A stretch of DNA of 64,000 nucleotides from the NCBI RefSeq assembly GCF_002849855.1, contig NZ_CP018616.1:2356001-2420000 (forward strand), in the 5' to 3' direction. Source of the DNA: Vibrio azureus. GTDB lineage: Bacteria; Pseudomonadota; Gammaproteobacteria; Enterobacterales; Vibrionaceae. The notes beneath the pieces were generated by a model. It made no database searches. It was not told the DNA's origin and worked only from the letters and a program-made list of their open reading frames with translations. A program made the position numbers and the translations under genes. Shown here piece after piece: positions 34,815 through 43,887 of the stretch. Within the stretch, counting starts at the first letter, position 1. Each line of letters opens with the position of its first letter.

Positions 34815-36136
34815 GCTCCCTCCGACCTCGTTTCTGTAAAGTACAGTTCCCAGGCTCGCTGCAGAATATCCGGTAAGATTAAGTTCGATTTACTTTCAAA
34901 AACCAAAATATCTCGACAAATCCCAAGTAAGTCTTTCGCTAAACAGGGCAAATAAGCCGTCTCAAATTCTCGATGCAGTTGATATAACCTCTCAAATAAC
35001 TCTGGAGGTAATGTCAGCTTCTCTCGTGAGGCTAAACTCAACCACAACGCTTTATAGTCTTGCTGCTGCAAAGGGTGAAATTCAATTTTATAACCCAGTC
35101 GACGTAAAAAAGCTGGATCGGCAATTTCACTCGGTGCCAAATTAGAAGAAAATGCTAATGTAAGAACAAAAGGGATGGATAGTTGCTGCCCATTAGGCAA
35201 CGATAAATGATCGACCTGATATTCCATCGGGACAATCCAACGATTTAATAGCGACTCAACAGGCATGGGTTGCCGACCTAAATCATCCACAACTAAAATG
35301 CCATTATTTGCCATCATCTGCAGCGGTGCGGTCCAAACAGGGTTGCTCTTTGAACATTGCACTTCCAGCATACTCATTGTGAGCTCTCCACCGACTTGGA
35401 TATTAGGCCTCTCACATAATACCCAGCGCTGGTCGTAATTCGCTTTGAGTTTGATCAGCATGTTTGAGTGGGGAGTCGACACTCTCTGGTGATGATGTTG
35501 GGAAAAGACTTTGATAATACGTCCGTCAACATAAACTCCATAAGGGATGAAAACCGAGGTGTTCATTGCGTTTAAAACCTTAGAAGCCACATAACTTTTC
35601 CCTGTTCCCGCATGACCGTATAAAAGCAAAGCTCGACCAGAATTGATGGCGGGCCCCAAAACAGGTATCAAAGCTTCTGAGCCATACACTTCTGATAAGG
35701 CTCGCTCTATATCAGTGCGCGTGATTGGCGCTTCACGTACATCCTGTTGTTGCACAACCCGCCAATAATCCTCAATCGACACAGGGACTGCACCTACGTA
35801 AGGATCTTTGTTCAAAGCATGTTCAGCTTCTAAAGCACCCAGCTCAGTCAAACTGTATCGAAGATGAGAATAACTGCTGGTCTGCCCATCATCATGTGGC
35901 TTGAAAACTTGAACAAAATTACGATTTTTCAATAGGCTTAATGAACATTCGACAAGAGAAGAAACCACACCTAAGCGCTGGGTTAATTCAACTAAGTCAA
36001 TTTTGGGGTAAACAGCGAGAAATTTTAAAATCAGGCTGTCAATAACTGATGTGGGTACTCCGAGTTCTTCACAATATGAAGGTATAGAAGGGGGTATAAT
36101 TTGTGGAGTAAGGACTTGATGATGTTCTGAACTCAT
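34811..36136 (-). CDS. AAA+ ATPase with N-terminal winged-helix-like region, embedded in the tad operon
   Basis: This 441-residue cytoplasmic protein has a helical, winged-helix-like N-terminal region (about residues 15-110; DLVELTQRLGVVSSLVECSL and HLRYSLTELGALEAEHAL). An AAA+ module follows, with Walker A GHAGTGKS near residue 175, Walker B GILVVDD near 280, a sensor-1-like TLAFSSNL and Arg-rich DPAFLRRLGYKI. GGAGG 5 nt before ATG 36136 fixes the start. It sits between tadV and rcpC and overlaps rcpC by 4 bp. It is not a core Tad protein in Aggregatibacter or Caulobacter. A regulatory or assembly-ATPase role is inferred from context only. Confidence 0.8.
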   Translation of the reverse strand: MSSEHHQVLTPQIIPPSIPSYCEELGVPTSVIDSLILKFLAVYPKIDLVELTQRLGVVSSLVECSLSLLKNRNFVQVFKPHDDGQTSSYSHLRYSLTELGALEAEHALNKDPYVGAVPVSIEDYWRVVQQQDVREAPITRTDIERALSEVYGSEALIPVLGPAINSGRALLLYGHAGTGKSYVASKVLNAMNTSVFIPYGVYVDGRIIKVFSQHHHQRVSTPHSNMLIKLKANYDQRWVLCERPNIQVGGELTMSMLEVQCSKSNPVWTAPLQMMANNGILVVDDLGRQPMPVESLLNRWIVPMEYQVDHLSLPNGQQLSIPFVLTLAFSSNLAPSEIADPAFLRRLGYKIEFHPLQQQDYKALWLSLASREKLTLPPELFERLYQLHREFETAYLPCLAKDLLGICRDILVFESKSNLILPDILQRAWELYFTETRSEGA

Positions 36137-36180
36137 AGCGTCCTCCAAAAGTATTAAATCATTTGTGATAGAGAGTTCAC

Positions 36181-36681
36181 TTACTGAATATAAAAGAAGT
36201 AAGCTAAACCAAGCACAACAATAGGAGCAAAGGGTATTGATATGGAGTTATCTAACTTTGGCATCGCTGATACCTTAGTAAAACAGTAACATTTTACTTG
36301 CTCAGTAAACTGATGCCCTGATAAAGATACATAAAGCGCCACATAAAAGACGCTAACAATGCCACCAGCCAAAATGATAAATCCGCAAGCCTGCCACAAA
36401 TGATCTAAACCTAGCCAAACACCAATGACAGCCAGCAACTTGACGTCTCCTCCAGCCATAATTTTGGTCATATACAAAACAAAACACACTGAAAAAGTCA
36501 CCACACCACCGTAGATATGCTCCCATATGTTGGTGGTGGGTATAAGTAATAAACTTACACTGACTGCAAGCAAAAGCCCTAAAACTGCTTTATTTGGTAT
36601 CCGATGCTTTTGTGCATCGGATACAGCAATAGCAAATAATATGGTCCAGATAATGATATTAATGAACATGGTTAATATCAT
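36181..36681 (-). CDS. tadV: TadV, prepilin peptidase for Flp pilins
   Basis: This is an integral membrane A24-family aspartyl protease of 166 residues. It removes the leader of Flp, TadE and TadF. The two catalytic Asp motifs are visible: SDAQKHRIPN near residue 21 and AGGDVKLLAVIG near residue 73. About five hydrophobic helices are predicted by eye. Its ATG overlaps the flp stop codon (ATGA), so it is coupled to the pilin gene; an internal ATG at 36669 is an alternative start. It lacks the methylase domain of PilD, as usual for TadV. Confidence 0.9.
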   Translation of the reverse strand: MILTMFINIIIWTILFAIAVSDAQKHRIPNKAVLGLLLAVSVSLLLIPTTNIWEHIYGGVVTFSVCFVLYMTKIMAGGDVKLLAVIGVWLGLDHLWQACGFIILAGGIVSVFYVALYVSLSGHQFTEQVKCYCFTKVSAMPKLDNSISIPFAPIVVLGLAYFFYIQ

Positions 36682-36851
36682 GAATTAGTAATTTGAGTAG
36701 AAACGGTAGAGAACTTAGTTGCGATGGTATCCCAAAACCCCGAAGTGAGTAATGCTGCAACAAGTAATGCGGCACCGAGAATATACTCAAGTAGAGTCAA
36801 TCCTTCTTCGTCTTCAACAAAGTCTACAAACAGGTTTCGTAACTTATCCAT
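36678..36851 (-). CDS. flp: Flp, major type IVc pilin
   Basis: This 57-residue prepilin is the structural subunit of the Tad pilus. The leader ends in FVEDEEG and the mature part starts LTLLEYILGAALLVAALL, so cleavage after Gly17 leaves Glu at +5 followed by Tyr, the Flp signature. A hydrophobic helix and a short polar tail follow. AAAGGAG lies 7 nt before the ATG, a strong site suited to an abundant protein. It is the first gene of the operon and the only flp copy in the locus. Confidence 0.92.
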   Translation of the reverse strand: MDKLRNLFVDFVEDEEGLTLLEYILGAALLVAALLTSGFWDTIATKFSTVSTQITNS

Positions 36852-37276
36852 GAGTGTTCTCCTTTTACAATGAATAATTCTGGTTGCAATAAAAAGCAGA
36901 ATTTCATAATTTTACATCTAATTTTTTGTGGTAACGCATAAAACATAGTCAAGTAAAAATAAAACTGTCAATTTTTATTATGGTACTTTTTTATTAATCT
37001 ATAGCACTTTCTTATTATTGAAATTGACAATTAATTATATTACTTTTTCCAAAATAAGCACTTAGGATTAAAATATAAAAAATTCAGTTTTTCTTGGTTT
37101 TTATTCGTATTCAAGCAATGTAATTTTTAACAACATACTCATGGATGCTTAGCTTGAAGCTCTGCCACTCTCACCTATGATTAAGATCAAACAATCCTTT
37201 TTATTAGACATTGAACAATATTTTAGATCTCACAGTGTTATAAATAGAAAGCGAGTCAAATAGGCAAGTTTTAACG
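36852..37276. promoter_or_regulatory. AT-rich control region between flp and the AraC-type regulator gene
   Basis: This is 425 bp of very AT-rich, non-coding sequence between divergent transcription units. It holds the direct repeats at 36979-37017 and an inverted pair TGTCAATTT (36966) / AAATTGACA (37021). The composition suggests H-NS-type silencing of the tad operon, an inference. Confidence 0.6.
36979..37017. repeat. two 18-bp direct repeats upstream of flp, 21 bp apart
   Basis: TATGGTACTTTTTTATTA (36979) and TATAGCACTTTCTTATTA (37000) differ at three positions and are two helical turns apart. A poorer third copy starts at 37036 (TATATTACTTTTTCC). The arrangement fits AraC-type activator half-sites. 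Confidence 0.5.
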
Positions 37277-38022
37277 ATGAATAAAGCAGATAAAGAAAAT
37301 ATTTATTGGCTTGGAGAAGCTCTCCAAAATCTTAACCAGAAGCAGTACAGCTTACTAATGAGTAAGTTCAACTTAATTGAATGTGGCAATGAGATTAAAT
37401 ATTTAAGTCGTAGTACGAGTAATTACTTCTTTTACTTCATTAGTGAAAAACCTGATTCTCAATTACAAAAAATCATCAAGCTATGTGAAAAACAAAATAA
37501 ACAACTTATTGTGATAAAAAAAACCGAAGCCAATGCAAATCACTCATACCATTACATATTATTGCTGAACTCAACCAAAGCGACAAAAACATCAGTGAAG
37601 ATTGGGTAACAAGGATAGCCAACGAATATTTTTTAGATTATGAAAGCAAAGACAGACACTTAAGTAAAGAAAGTAGCGATATAATGCAACTTAACCATAA
37701 GTATTCCAAGATGGTTTCGAAATACATCAATGACAATATCAAAAAGAAACTCAAAGAAGATCAAGTTGCCGCATTATGCCACTACTCTCCGAACCACTTT
37801 TCTCGCCTATTCCATCAAACATTTGGCATTTGTTTTAGAGATTACGTCACAGAACTCCGCATCTCCTTAGCGAAAAAGTTACTACTCAAAGACAGTACTA
37901 AAGTCTCCTACATCGCCTATCAATGTGGCTATAAAGATGCCTCTTATTTTGGGCGTATTTTTAAGAAAAAGACCGGCTTCTCACCAGCAAACTATAGGAA
38001 AAAGCTCATAAACCCAAATTAG
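37277..38022 (+). pseudogene. AraC-family regulator of the tad locus, interrupted by a frameshift
   Basis: Two frames together make one AraC-type regulator of about 248 residues. The first (37277-37609) encodes an N-terminal domain of unknown fold. The second is open from 37501 and carries the DNA-binding domain (VAALCHYSPNHFSRLFHQTF, VSYIAYQCGYKDASYFGRIF). The frames overlap only between 37501 and 37609, so one -1 shift would join them. Candidate points are an A8 tract (37516-37523) and about 37553-37562, where HSYHYI would continue smoothly into IAELNQSDKNISEDW. A real mutation, phase variation, programmed slippage or sequencing error could each explain it. It is divergent from flp and is the obvious candidate regulator. 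Confidence 0.65.
37684..38022 (+). CDS. C-terminal AraC-type DNA-binding half as a separately readable frame
   Basis: From the ATG at 37684 this frame encodes 112 residues that contain the complete double helix-turn-helix of the AraC family and little else. There is no clear ribosome-binding site before it, and the frame is open well upstream, so it is more likely the 3' part of the broken regulator than an independent gene. If it were expressed alone it would resemble small MarA/SoxS-type regulators. Confidence 0.45.
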   Translation: MQLNHKYSKMVSKYINDNIKKKLKEDQVAALCHYSPNHFSRLFHQTFGICFRDYVTELRISLAKKLLLKDSTKVSYIAYQCGYKDASYFGRIFKKKTGFSPANYRKKLINPN

Positions 38023-38090
38023 CATCAGTCAGAAATACTAAGACATCTGAAGCTGTCTCACTAAACAGAGCATCTGGCGGTTACTGTATA

Positions 38091-38110
38091 TCACGTTACT
38101 TGGGTATCAC
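38091..38110 (+). repeat. single arm of the dispersed ACCCAAGTRAC repeat
   Basis: TCACGTTACTTGGGTATCAC carries the GTTACTTGGGTAT core in the intergenic region between the AraC-type gene and the acyl-CoA synthetase gene. Confidence 0.65.
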
Positions 38111-38264
38111 TCTATTCAGCTCCTCTCATGATCCTGCAACAATGAGCAAGATAGGCAAACAGACTCTCGCCGTGCCCACATATTTGACTAAAATGGATTC
38201 TCCTATCCTCCAACAACATGCTAAAGTTAACAATATTTTAACAAAAGTATAAGTGAGAGAAGAT

Positions 38265-39980
38265 ATGGACTCATCGACAATGAATCAGCCTATTGCAGAT
38301 AATATCGCTGGTTGTACTCTCCCTCCTCCTAATGAGCTTATCCTGAAATGGGCAGTAGAACGTCCAGATGAAATTTACTTAAGACAGATTATCAATCGTA
38401 AGTTTGTTGACTTCAGCTACGCAGATGTCGCTGATAAAGCTTTAAAGTTGGTCAGCGCACTGAGGCAATTAGGTATAGAACCTGGGGAAAAAGTTGCCCT
38501 TATTTCCAAAAACTGCGCCGAATGGTTCATTTGTGATTTAGCCATGATGTTAGGCGATTATGTTAGCGTCCCCATCTTTCCAACTGCTGGTGCTGATACG
38601 ATAGAGTACTGTCTCACGCACAGTGGCAGCAAAGCATTAATTGCTGGTAAGCTAGACGACCCCACGGCAACACAGCAAGTAATCAATACTCTGTCAGAAG
38701 TCATTAGCATTGCTCTCCCGTATGAGAGTGCCCCAAATTGCCAATACCAATTTCATGACTTGGTCGAAACGGCACAGCCCTGTAGTGAACGCCCTCAACA
38801 CCATGACGATAAGCTCATGTCGATTGTCTACACTTCAGGCACCTCTGGTGTACCTAAGGGCGCCATGCTGACTTATGGAGCTTTCAACTGGTCGGTAAAG
38901 CAATTAATTGATCATATCGGTATTCAAGAAGGTGACCGACTATTTTCTTACCTGCCTTTAGCACATATCACTGAGCGGGTTTATATCTTAGGTACCTCTA
39001 TTGCTAGTGGAGTGCTCACCGCTTTTCCGGAGTCTCTCGACACCTTTATTGAAGATGTAAAAATGCATCGACCAACATTATTTATTTCCGTTCCTCGTTT
39101 ATGGACTCTTTTCCAACAACGAATTCAAGAAAAGTTACCGCAAAAGAAACTGAATATTTTATTGAAAATTCCTTTACTCAACGCCTTAATTAAGAAGAAG
39201 CTGGCCGATGGCTTAGGTCTTGATCAAGCAAGAGTTCTTGGTTGTGGTTCTGCTCCTGTCTCTCCAGCCCTGCTTGAATGGTACCGAAAAATCGGTCTCA
39301 ATATTACAGAGGCATGGGGAATGACAGAGACGTTTGCATACAGTACTCTCAATTACCCATTTCGAGCAGATAAGATAGGCTCAGTGGGGTACGCAGGGCC
39401 TGGTATTGAACTTGAAATTGCCCAAGACGACGAAATCATGGTTCGTAGTAAAGGGTTGTTTTCTGGCTACTACAAAAATGATTCTGCGACTCAGGAATCG
39501 TTTAACTCCGAGGGGTGGCTACACACTGGTGATATTGGTCATATCGATACAGAAGGCTACTTGATAATACAAGGGCGTAAAAAAGATACATTTAAAACAG
39601 CGAAAGGTAAGTTTGTCGCCCCTGTTCCTATTGAGAAGAAATTATTCGAATACAGTCGGGTCGAAATGATGTGCTTAATCGGGCTTGGGTTACCTGGTCC
39701 GATTTTATTAGTCGTTCCCCATGATTTCCCTAACTTTGACAAAGAACGTTATGCTCGAACCACACGCCACGTCATAGCGAAAATGAATCAAGAGCTGGAA
39801 TCTCATGAACAAATCAAAGGGGTCTTAATGATCCAAGAACCTTGGAGTATCGAGAACAATATTTTAACTCCGACATTAAAAATCAAACGTCATGTATTAG
39901 AGCAAAAATATCATGAGATCGGCCATAATTGGCCTAAAGGTGAACTGGTCTTATGGGAAGAAGACTTACCGAATCAATAA
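38265..39980 (+). CDS. AMP-binding long-chain acyl-CoA synthetase family protein
   Basis: This adenylate-forming enzyme of 571 residues is of the long-chain fatty acid-CoA ligase type. The P-loop-like motif YTSGTSGVPKGAML lies near residue 190. It is followed by YLPLAHITERV, the adenylation motif ITEAWGMTET and WLHTGDIGHIDTEGYLIIQGRKKD. Such proteins activate fatty acids with ATP and CoA; the exact chain-length preference cannot be read. ATG 38265, preceded by GAGAGAAG, is preferred to the GTG at 38253. It is not in an operon and shares a terminator with convergent fusA2. Confidence 0.88.
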   Translation: MDSSTMNQPIADNIAGCTLPPPNELILKWAVERPDEIYLRQIINRKFVDFSYADVADKALKLVSALRQLGIEPGEKVALISKNCAEWFICDLAMMLGDYVSVPIFPTAGADTIEYCLTHSGSKALIAGKLDDPTATQQVINTLSEVISIALPYESAPNCQYQFHDLVETAQPCSERPQHHDDKLMSIVYTSGTSGVPKGAMLTYGAFNWSVKQLIDHIGIQEGDRLFSYLPLAHITERVYILGTSIASGVLTAFPESLDTFIEDVKMHRPTLFISVPRLWTLFQQRIQEKLPQKKLNILLKIPLLNALIKKKLADGLGLDQARVLGCGSAPVSPALLEWYRKIGLNITEAWGMTETFAYSTLNYPFRADKIGSVGYAGPGIELEIAQDDEIMVRSKGLFSGYYKNDSATQESFNSEGWLHTGDIGHIDTEGYLIIQGRKKDTFKTAKGKFVAPVPIEKKLFEYSRVEMMCLIGLGLPGPILLVVPHDFPNFDKERYARTTRHVIAKMNQELESHEQIKGVLMIQEPWSIENNILTPTLKIKRHVLEQKYHEIGHNWPKGELVLWEEDLPNQ

Positions 39981-40030
39981 AGATAAATATCCATAAATCA
40001 TAAGTACTTACAAAGATCAATTCCTATAAA

Positions 40031-40054
40031 AAAGCCCTGTATCAACAGGGCTTT
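40031..40054. terminator. bidirectional terminator
   Basis: AAAGCCCTGT and ACAGGGCTTT form a perfect 10-bp stem with a 4-nt loop, with A and T flanks on both sides, between the convergent acyl-CoA synthetase gene and fusA2. Confidence 0.8.
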
Positions 40055-40077
40055 AAATTATAAATATTAATTAAGAA

Positions 40078-42165
40078 TTACTTCTTACCATCGCGCTCTT
40101 TAACTTCTGCGATTACTTGCTCAGCAACGTTTGCTGGACAAGGTGAGTAGTGTGCGAACTCCATAGAGAACTGACCACGACCTGAAGTAATAGTACGTAG
40201 GTGACCGATGTAACCAAACATTTCTGATAGAGGAACGTCTGCTTTGATACGAACGCCTGTAGTACCAGCTTGTTGGTCTTTGATCATACCACGACGACGG
40301 TTAAGGTCACCGATTACATCACCAACATTATCTTCTGGTGTGAACACATCAACGTTCATGATTGGCTCAAGAAGTTGCGCACCAGCTTTAGGCATAGACT
40401 GACGGAATGCGCCTTTCGCTGCGATTTCGTAAGCGATTGCTGACGAGTCAACTGCGTGGAAGCCACCGTCAAATAGTTCAACTTCAACGTCTAGAGTTGG
40501 GAAGCCAGCTAGAACACCAGTATCCATCATTGACGCAAAGCCTTTCTCAACTGCAGGCCAGAATTCTTTAGGTACGTTACCACCAACAACTGTTGACTTG
40601 AACGTGAAGCCAGAGTTTGGCTCGCCTGGTTTGATGCGGTAGTCGATCTTACCAAACTGACCTGAACCACCAGACTGTTTCTTGTGCGTGTAGCTATCTT
40701 CAACTGGTTGAGTGATAGTTTCACGGTAAGCTACTTGTGGAGCACCTACTTCTAGCTCAACGCCGTAAGTACGCTTAAGGATATCTACCTTGATGTCTAG
40801 GTGAAGTTCACCCATACCTTTCAGGATAGTTTCACCTGAATCTTCATCAGTCTCAACTTGGAATGATGGATCTTCTGCAACCATTTTACCGATCGCGATG
40901 CCCATTTTCTCAGTAGAACCTTTGTCTTTTGGAGAAACAGCAATAGAGATTACTGGTTCAGGGAAGATCATAGCTTCAAGAGTACATTCGTGCTTAGGAT
41001 CACATAGAGTGTGACCTGTTTGAACGTTCTTCATGCCAACAACAGCGATGATGTCACCAGCTTGAGCTTCAGTAAGTTCGTTACGCTCGTCCGCTTGCAT
41101 TTCACACATACGGCCGATACGTTCTGTTTTACCAGTCGCTGAGTTAAGGATAGTGTCACCCTTCTTCATGCGGCCAGAGTAGATACGGATAAAGGTTAGA
41201 GCACCGAAACGGTCATCCATGATCTTAAATGCTAGAGCACGTAGTGGCTCATCAGCAGATACTGTCGCAACTTCGCCAGTTGGCTCACCAGTTTCAGGAT
41301 CAGTTAGAGGTTGAGGATCAACTTCGTTTGGAGCAGGTAGGTAGTCAACAACAGCATCAAGTACTAGTTGAACACCTTTGTTTTTGAACGCAGAACCACA
41401 GAACGTTGGGAAGAACGCTAGCTCACGAGTACCTTTACGGATACAAGCTTTTAGTTGCTCAACAGTAGGCTCTTCGCCTTCCATGTAAGCTTCCATTAGA
41501 TCGTCGTCTTGTTCAACAGCTGTTTCAACAAGCTCTTCACGGTATTGTTCTACGTCGTCAACCATATCTGCAGGAACGTCTAGGATTTCGTAGTTTTCTG
41601 GTAGGCCAGAATCATCCCATACGTAAGCTTTGCGGCTCAGTACGTCTACTACACCAACGAAGTCATCTTCACGACCGATAGGTAAAGTCATAACTAGTGG
41701 GTTTGCACCAAGAACGTTCTTCACTTGGTCAACAACGTTGTAGAAGTCTGCACCCATACGGTCAAGTTTGTTAACGAAGATCAGACGAGATACTTCTGAA
41801 TCGTTCGCGTAACGCCAGTTTGTTTCAGACTGAGGCTCAACACCACCAGAACCACAGAATACACCGATACCACCATCAAGAACTTTAAGTGAACGATATA
41901 CTTCAACTGTAAAGTCAACGTGTCCTGGAGTATCGATTACGTTTAGACGGTGACCATTCCACTCACAAGTTACCGCTGCAGACTGGATTGTAATACCACG
42001 TTCAGCTTCTTGCTCCATGAAGTCAGTTGTAGACTCACCGTCGTGTACTTCACCAGTTTTGTGGATTTTACCAGTAAGCTTCAGGATACGCTCAGTAGTG
42101 GTAGTTTTACCCGCATCAACGTGCGCGAAAATACCAATGTTTCTGTATTTTGATAAATCAGTCAT
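40078..42165 (-). CDS. fusA2: elongation factor G, second copy (EF-G2)
   Basis: This is a translocation GTPase of 695 residues. G-domain motifs are intact: [15 protein letters not shown] (G1), [11 protein letters not shown] (G2), [16 protein letters not shown] (G3) and NKLDRMGAD (G4). Domains II-V follow. It is isolated from rpsL, rpsG and tuf, so it is not the str-operon copy. Vibrios carry such a 695-residue EF-G 2 beside the usual fusA. Whether it acts in translocation, ribosome recycling or under stress is not known from sequence. It is convergent with the acyl-CoA synthetase gene and lies downstream of radA, 215 bp away. Confidence 0.93.
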   Translation of the reverse strand: MTDLSKYRNIGIFAHVDAGKTTTTERILKLTGKIHKTGEVHDGESTTDFMEQEAERGITIQSAAVTCEWNGHRLNVIDTPGHVDFTVEVYRSLKVLDGGIGVFCGSGGVEPQSETNWRYANDSEVSRLIFVNKLDRMGADFYNVVDQVKNVLGANPLVMTLPIGREDDFVGVVDVLSRKAYVWDDSGLPENYEILDVPADMVDDVEQYREELVETAVEQDDDLMEAYMEGEEPTVEQLKACIRKGTRELAFFPTFCGSAFKNKGVQLVLDAVVDYLPAPNEVDPQPLTDPETGEPTGEVATVSADEPLRALAFKIMDDRFGALTFIRIYSGRMKKGDTILNSATGKTERIGRMCEMQADERNELTEAQAGDIIAVVGMKNVQTGHTLCDPKHECTLEAMIFPEPVISIAVSPKDKGSTEKMGIAIGKMVAEDPSFQVETDEDSGETILKGMGELHLDIKVDILKRTYGVELEVGAPQVAYRETITQPVEDSYTHKKQSGGSGQFGKIDYRIKPGEPNSGFTFKSTVVGGNVPKEFWPAVEKGFASMMDTGVLAGFPTLDVEVELFDGGFHAVDSSAIAYEIAAKGAFRQSMPKAGAQLLEPIMNVDVFTPEDNVGDVIGDLNRRRGMIKDQQAGTTGVRIKADVPLSEMFGYIGHLRTITSGRGQFSMEFAHYSPCPANVAEQVIAEVKERDGKK

Positions 42166-42380
42166 TGTCTTACTCTGTTAATAAGGTATAAAGTGCGCGC
42201 AGAGTATATCACAATCCATAAAGACTGATACCCTTGCGTGCCGTTGGATTAAAAAAAATTTTAACGTCGATTTTCCGCTTTCAAATAATAGTCAACCTCA
42301 GCTAACTTTGTAGGAATTCCCCGCTTTAAAAGCAAAATTAACATGCGCTTTATGGTCAATATTGGGACTCTTATTACTAA

Positions 42381-43760
42381 TTACAACTCATCAAACGCTT
42401 CAAGAGCTTCAGAAAGTTTCTTGACTCCGTGGATCTGCATCCCCGCAATTCCCCCTTTAGGCATATTTGCAGCAGGGACAATGGCCTTTTTAAAGCCATG
42501 TTTAAACGCCTCATTGAGTCGCTCCTGACCACTTGGAACAGGTCTAATCTCACCGGCTAAACCGACTTCACCAAATACAACCACATCTTTTGGCAGTGGA
42601 CGATCACGAAAGCTTGATAAAAGCGCCATGACCAATGCTAAATCAGCGCTCGTTTCGGTTACCTTAACGCCACCGACGACATTAACAAAGACATCTTGAT
42701 CAGCCATTTGTAGCCCGCCGTGCTTATGCAACACCGCCAAGAGTAAAGAAAGCCTGTTTTGCTCAAGACCAACAGCCACTCGACGAGGGTTCGCTAATTG
42801 CGAATAATCCACCAAGGCTTGGATTTCAACTAAAAGCGGACGTGTTCCTTCCCAGACAACCATAACCGATGAGCCCGATGTTTCTTCCTCTCCACGAGAT
42901 AAGAAAATCGCCGAAGGGTTATTCACTTCTTTTAGTCCTTGACCTGTCATTGCAAACACACCGAGTTCATTGACTGCGCCAAAACGGTTTTTATGGCTTC
43001 GTAAAGTTCGAAAACGGCTGTCTGTACCACCGTCTAACAAAATAGAACAGTCAATAATATGCTCTAGGACCTTTGGGCCTGCTAATGTGCCATCTTTAGT
43101 TACATGACCAACGATGAACACTGCAACATTATTTTGTTTGGCATAACGAGTTAAAGCCGTCGCGGATTCACGAACTTGCGCCACACTGCCCGGAGAAGAT
43201 TGAACATCAGAAACATGCATTACCTGAATCGAGTCAATTACCATAATTCGCGGTTGCTCTTTCTCTGCTATTTGGCAAATTTTATCCACATTGGTTTCCG
43301 AGAGCATTTTTAGGTGCTCTTTGGGCAACCCAAGGCGAGATGCACGCATTGCAACTTGCTGAAGTGATTCTTCACCTGTCACATATAATGTCGGCATTTG
43401 AGCAGACAGCAAGCACATGGTTTGCAACAACAAAGTGGATTTACCTGCACCAGGGTTACCACCAATTAAAATCGCAGCACCAGGGACAATCCCTCCCCCA
43501 AGAACACGATCAAGCTCTTTAAAACCGCTGGTAAAACGTGGGACTTCCTGTAGATCAATCTCAGATAATGTTTGGACTTGTGCTTCAGTTGCTGAGCCAG
43601 CATAGCCACTTAAACGCTCATTTCGGGCAACCGTCGGTGAAGCCGCAATACGTACTTCTGTAATCGTATTCCATGCTCCACATGCATTACACTGCCCCTG
43701 CCAGCGCGGAAAGTCTGCGCCACAATCATTACACACATACGCCCGTTTTGCTTTCGCCAT
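42381..43760 (-). CDS. radA: RadA, DNA repair/recombination protein
   Basis: RadA is a DnaB-like helicase that promotes branch migration in recombination. It has 459 residues. The N-terminal C4 zinc finger is CNDCG...CNACG (residues 9-33), followed by a RecA-type ATPase with Walker A GGNPGAGKSTLL. The RadA signature HKNRFGAVNELGVF and a C-terminal Lon-protease-like domain (LPKDVVVFGEVGLAGEIRPV) come last. The start codon is divergent from the PilZ protein gene, and the two share a 127-bp promoter region. Confidence 0.96.
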   Translation of the reverse strand: MAKAKRAYVCNDCGADFPRWQGQCNACGAWNTITEVRIAASPTVARNERLSGYAGSATEAQVQTLSEIDLQEVPRFTSGFKELDRVLGGGIVPGAAILIGGNPGAGKSTLLLQTMCLLSAQMPTLYVTGEESLQQVAMRASRLGLPKEHLKMLSETNVDKICQIAEKEQPRIMVIDSIQVMHVSDVQSSPGSVAQVRESATALTRYAKQNNVAVFIVGHVTKDGTLAGPKVLEHIIDCSILLDGGTDSRFRTLRSHKNRFGAVNELGVFAMTGQGLKEVNNPSAIFLSRGEEETSGSSVMVVWEGTRPLLVEIQALVDYSQLANPRRVAVGLEQNRLSLLLAVLHKHGGLQMADQDVFVNVVGGVKVTETSADLALVMALLSSFRDRPLPKDVVVFGEVGLAGEIRPVPSGQERLNEAFKHGFKKAIVPAANMPKGGIAGMQIHGVKKLSEALEAFDEL

Positions 43761-43805
43761 GATGCCTCAATATTTTCAACAAATGTGACCAAGCACAACT
43801 AAGAG

Positions 43806-43834
43806 TTGACTCTTGTTGCATAAAGTATTGATAT
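43806..43834 (+). promoter_or_regulatory. possible sigma-70 promoter for the PilZ gene
   Basis: TTGACT (43806-43811) and TGATAT (43829-43834) are separated by 17 bp and lie about 55 bp before the chosen ATG at 43888. Confidence 0.35.
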
Positions 43835-43887
43835 ACTTGCATTGCTTGGCTTATATCATCTTACTAACACATACTTTAACAGAAACG

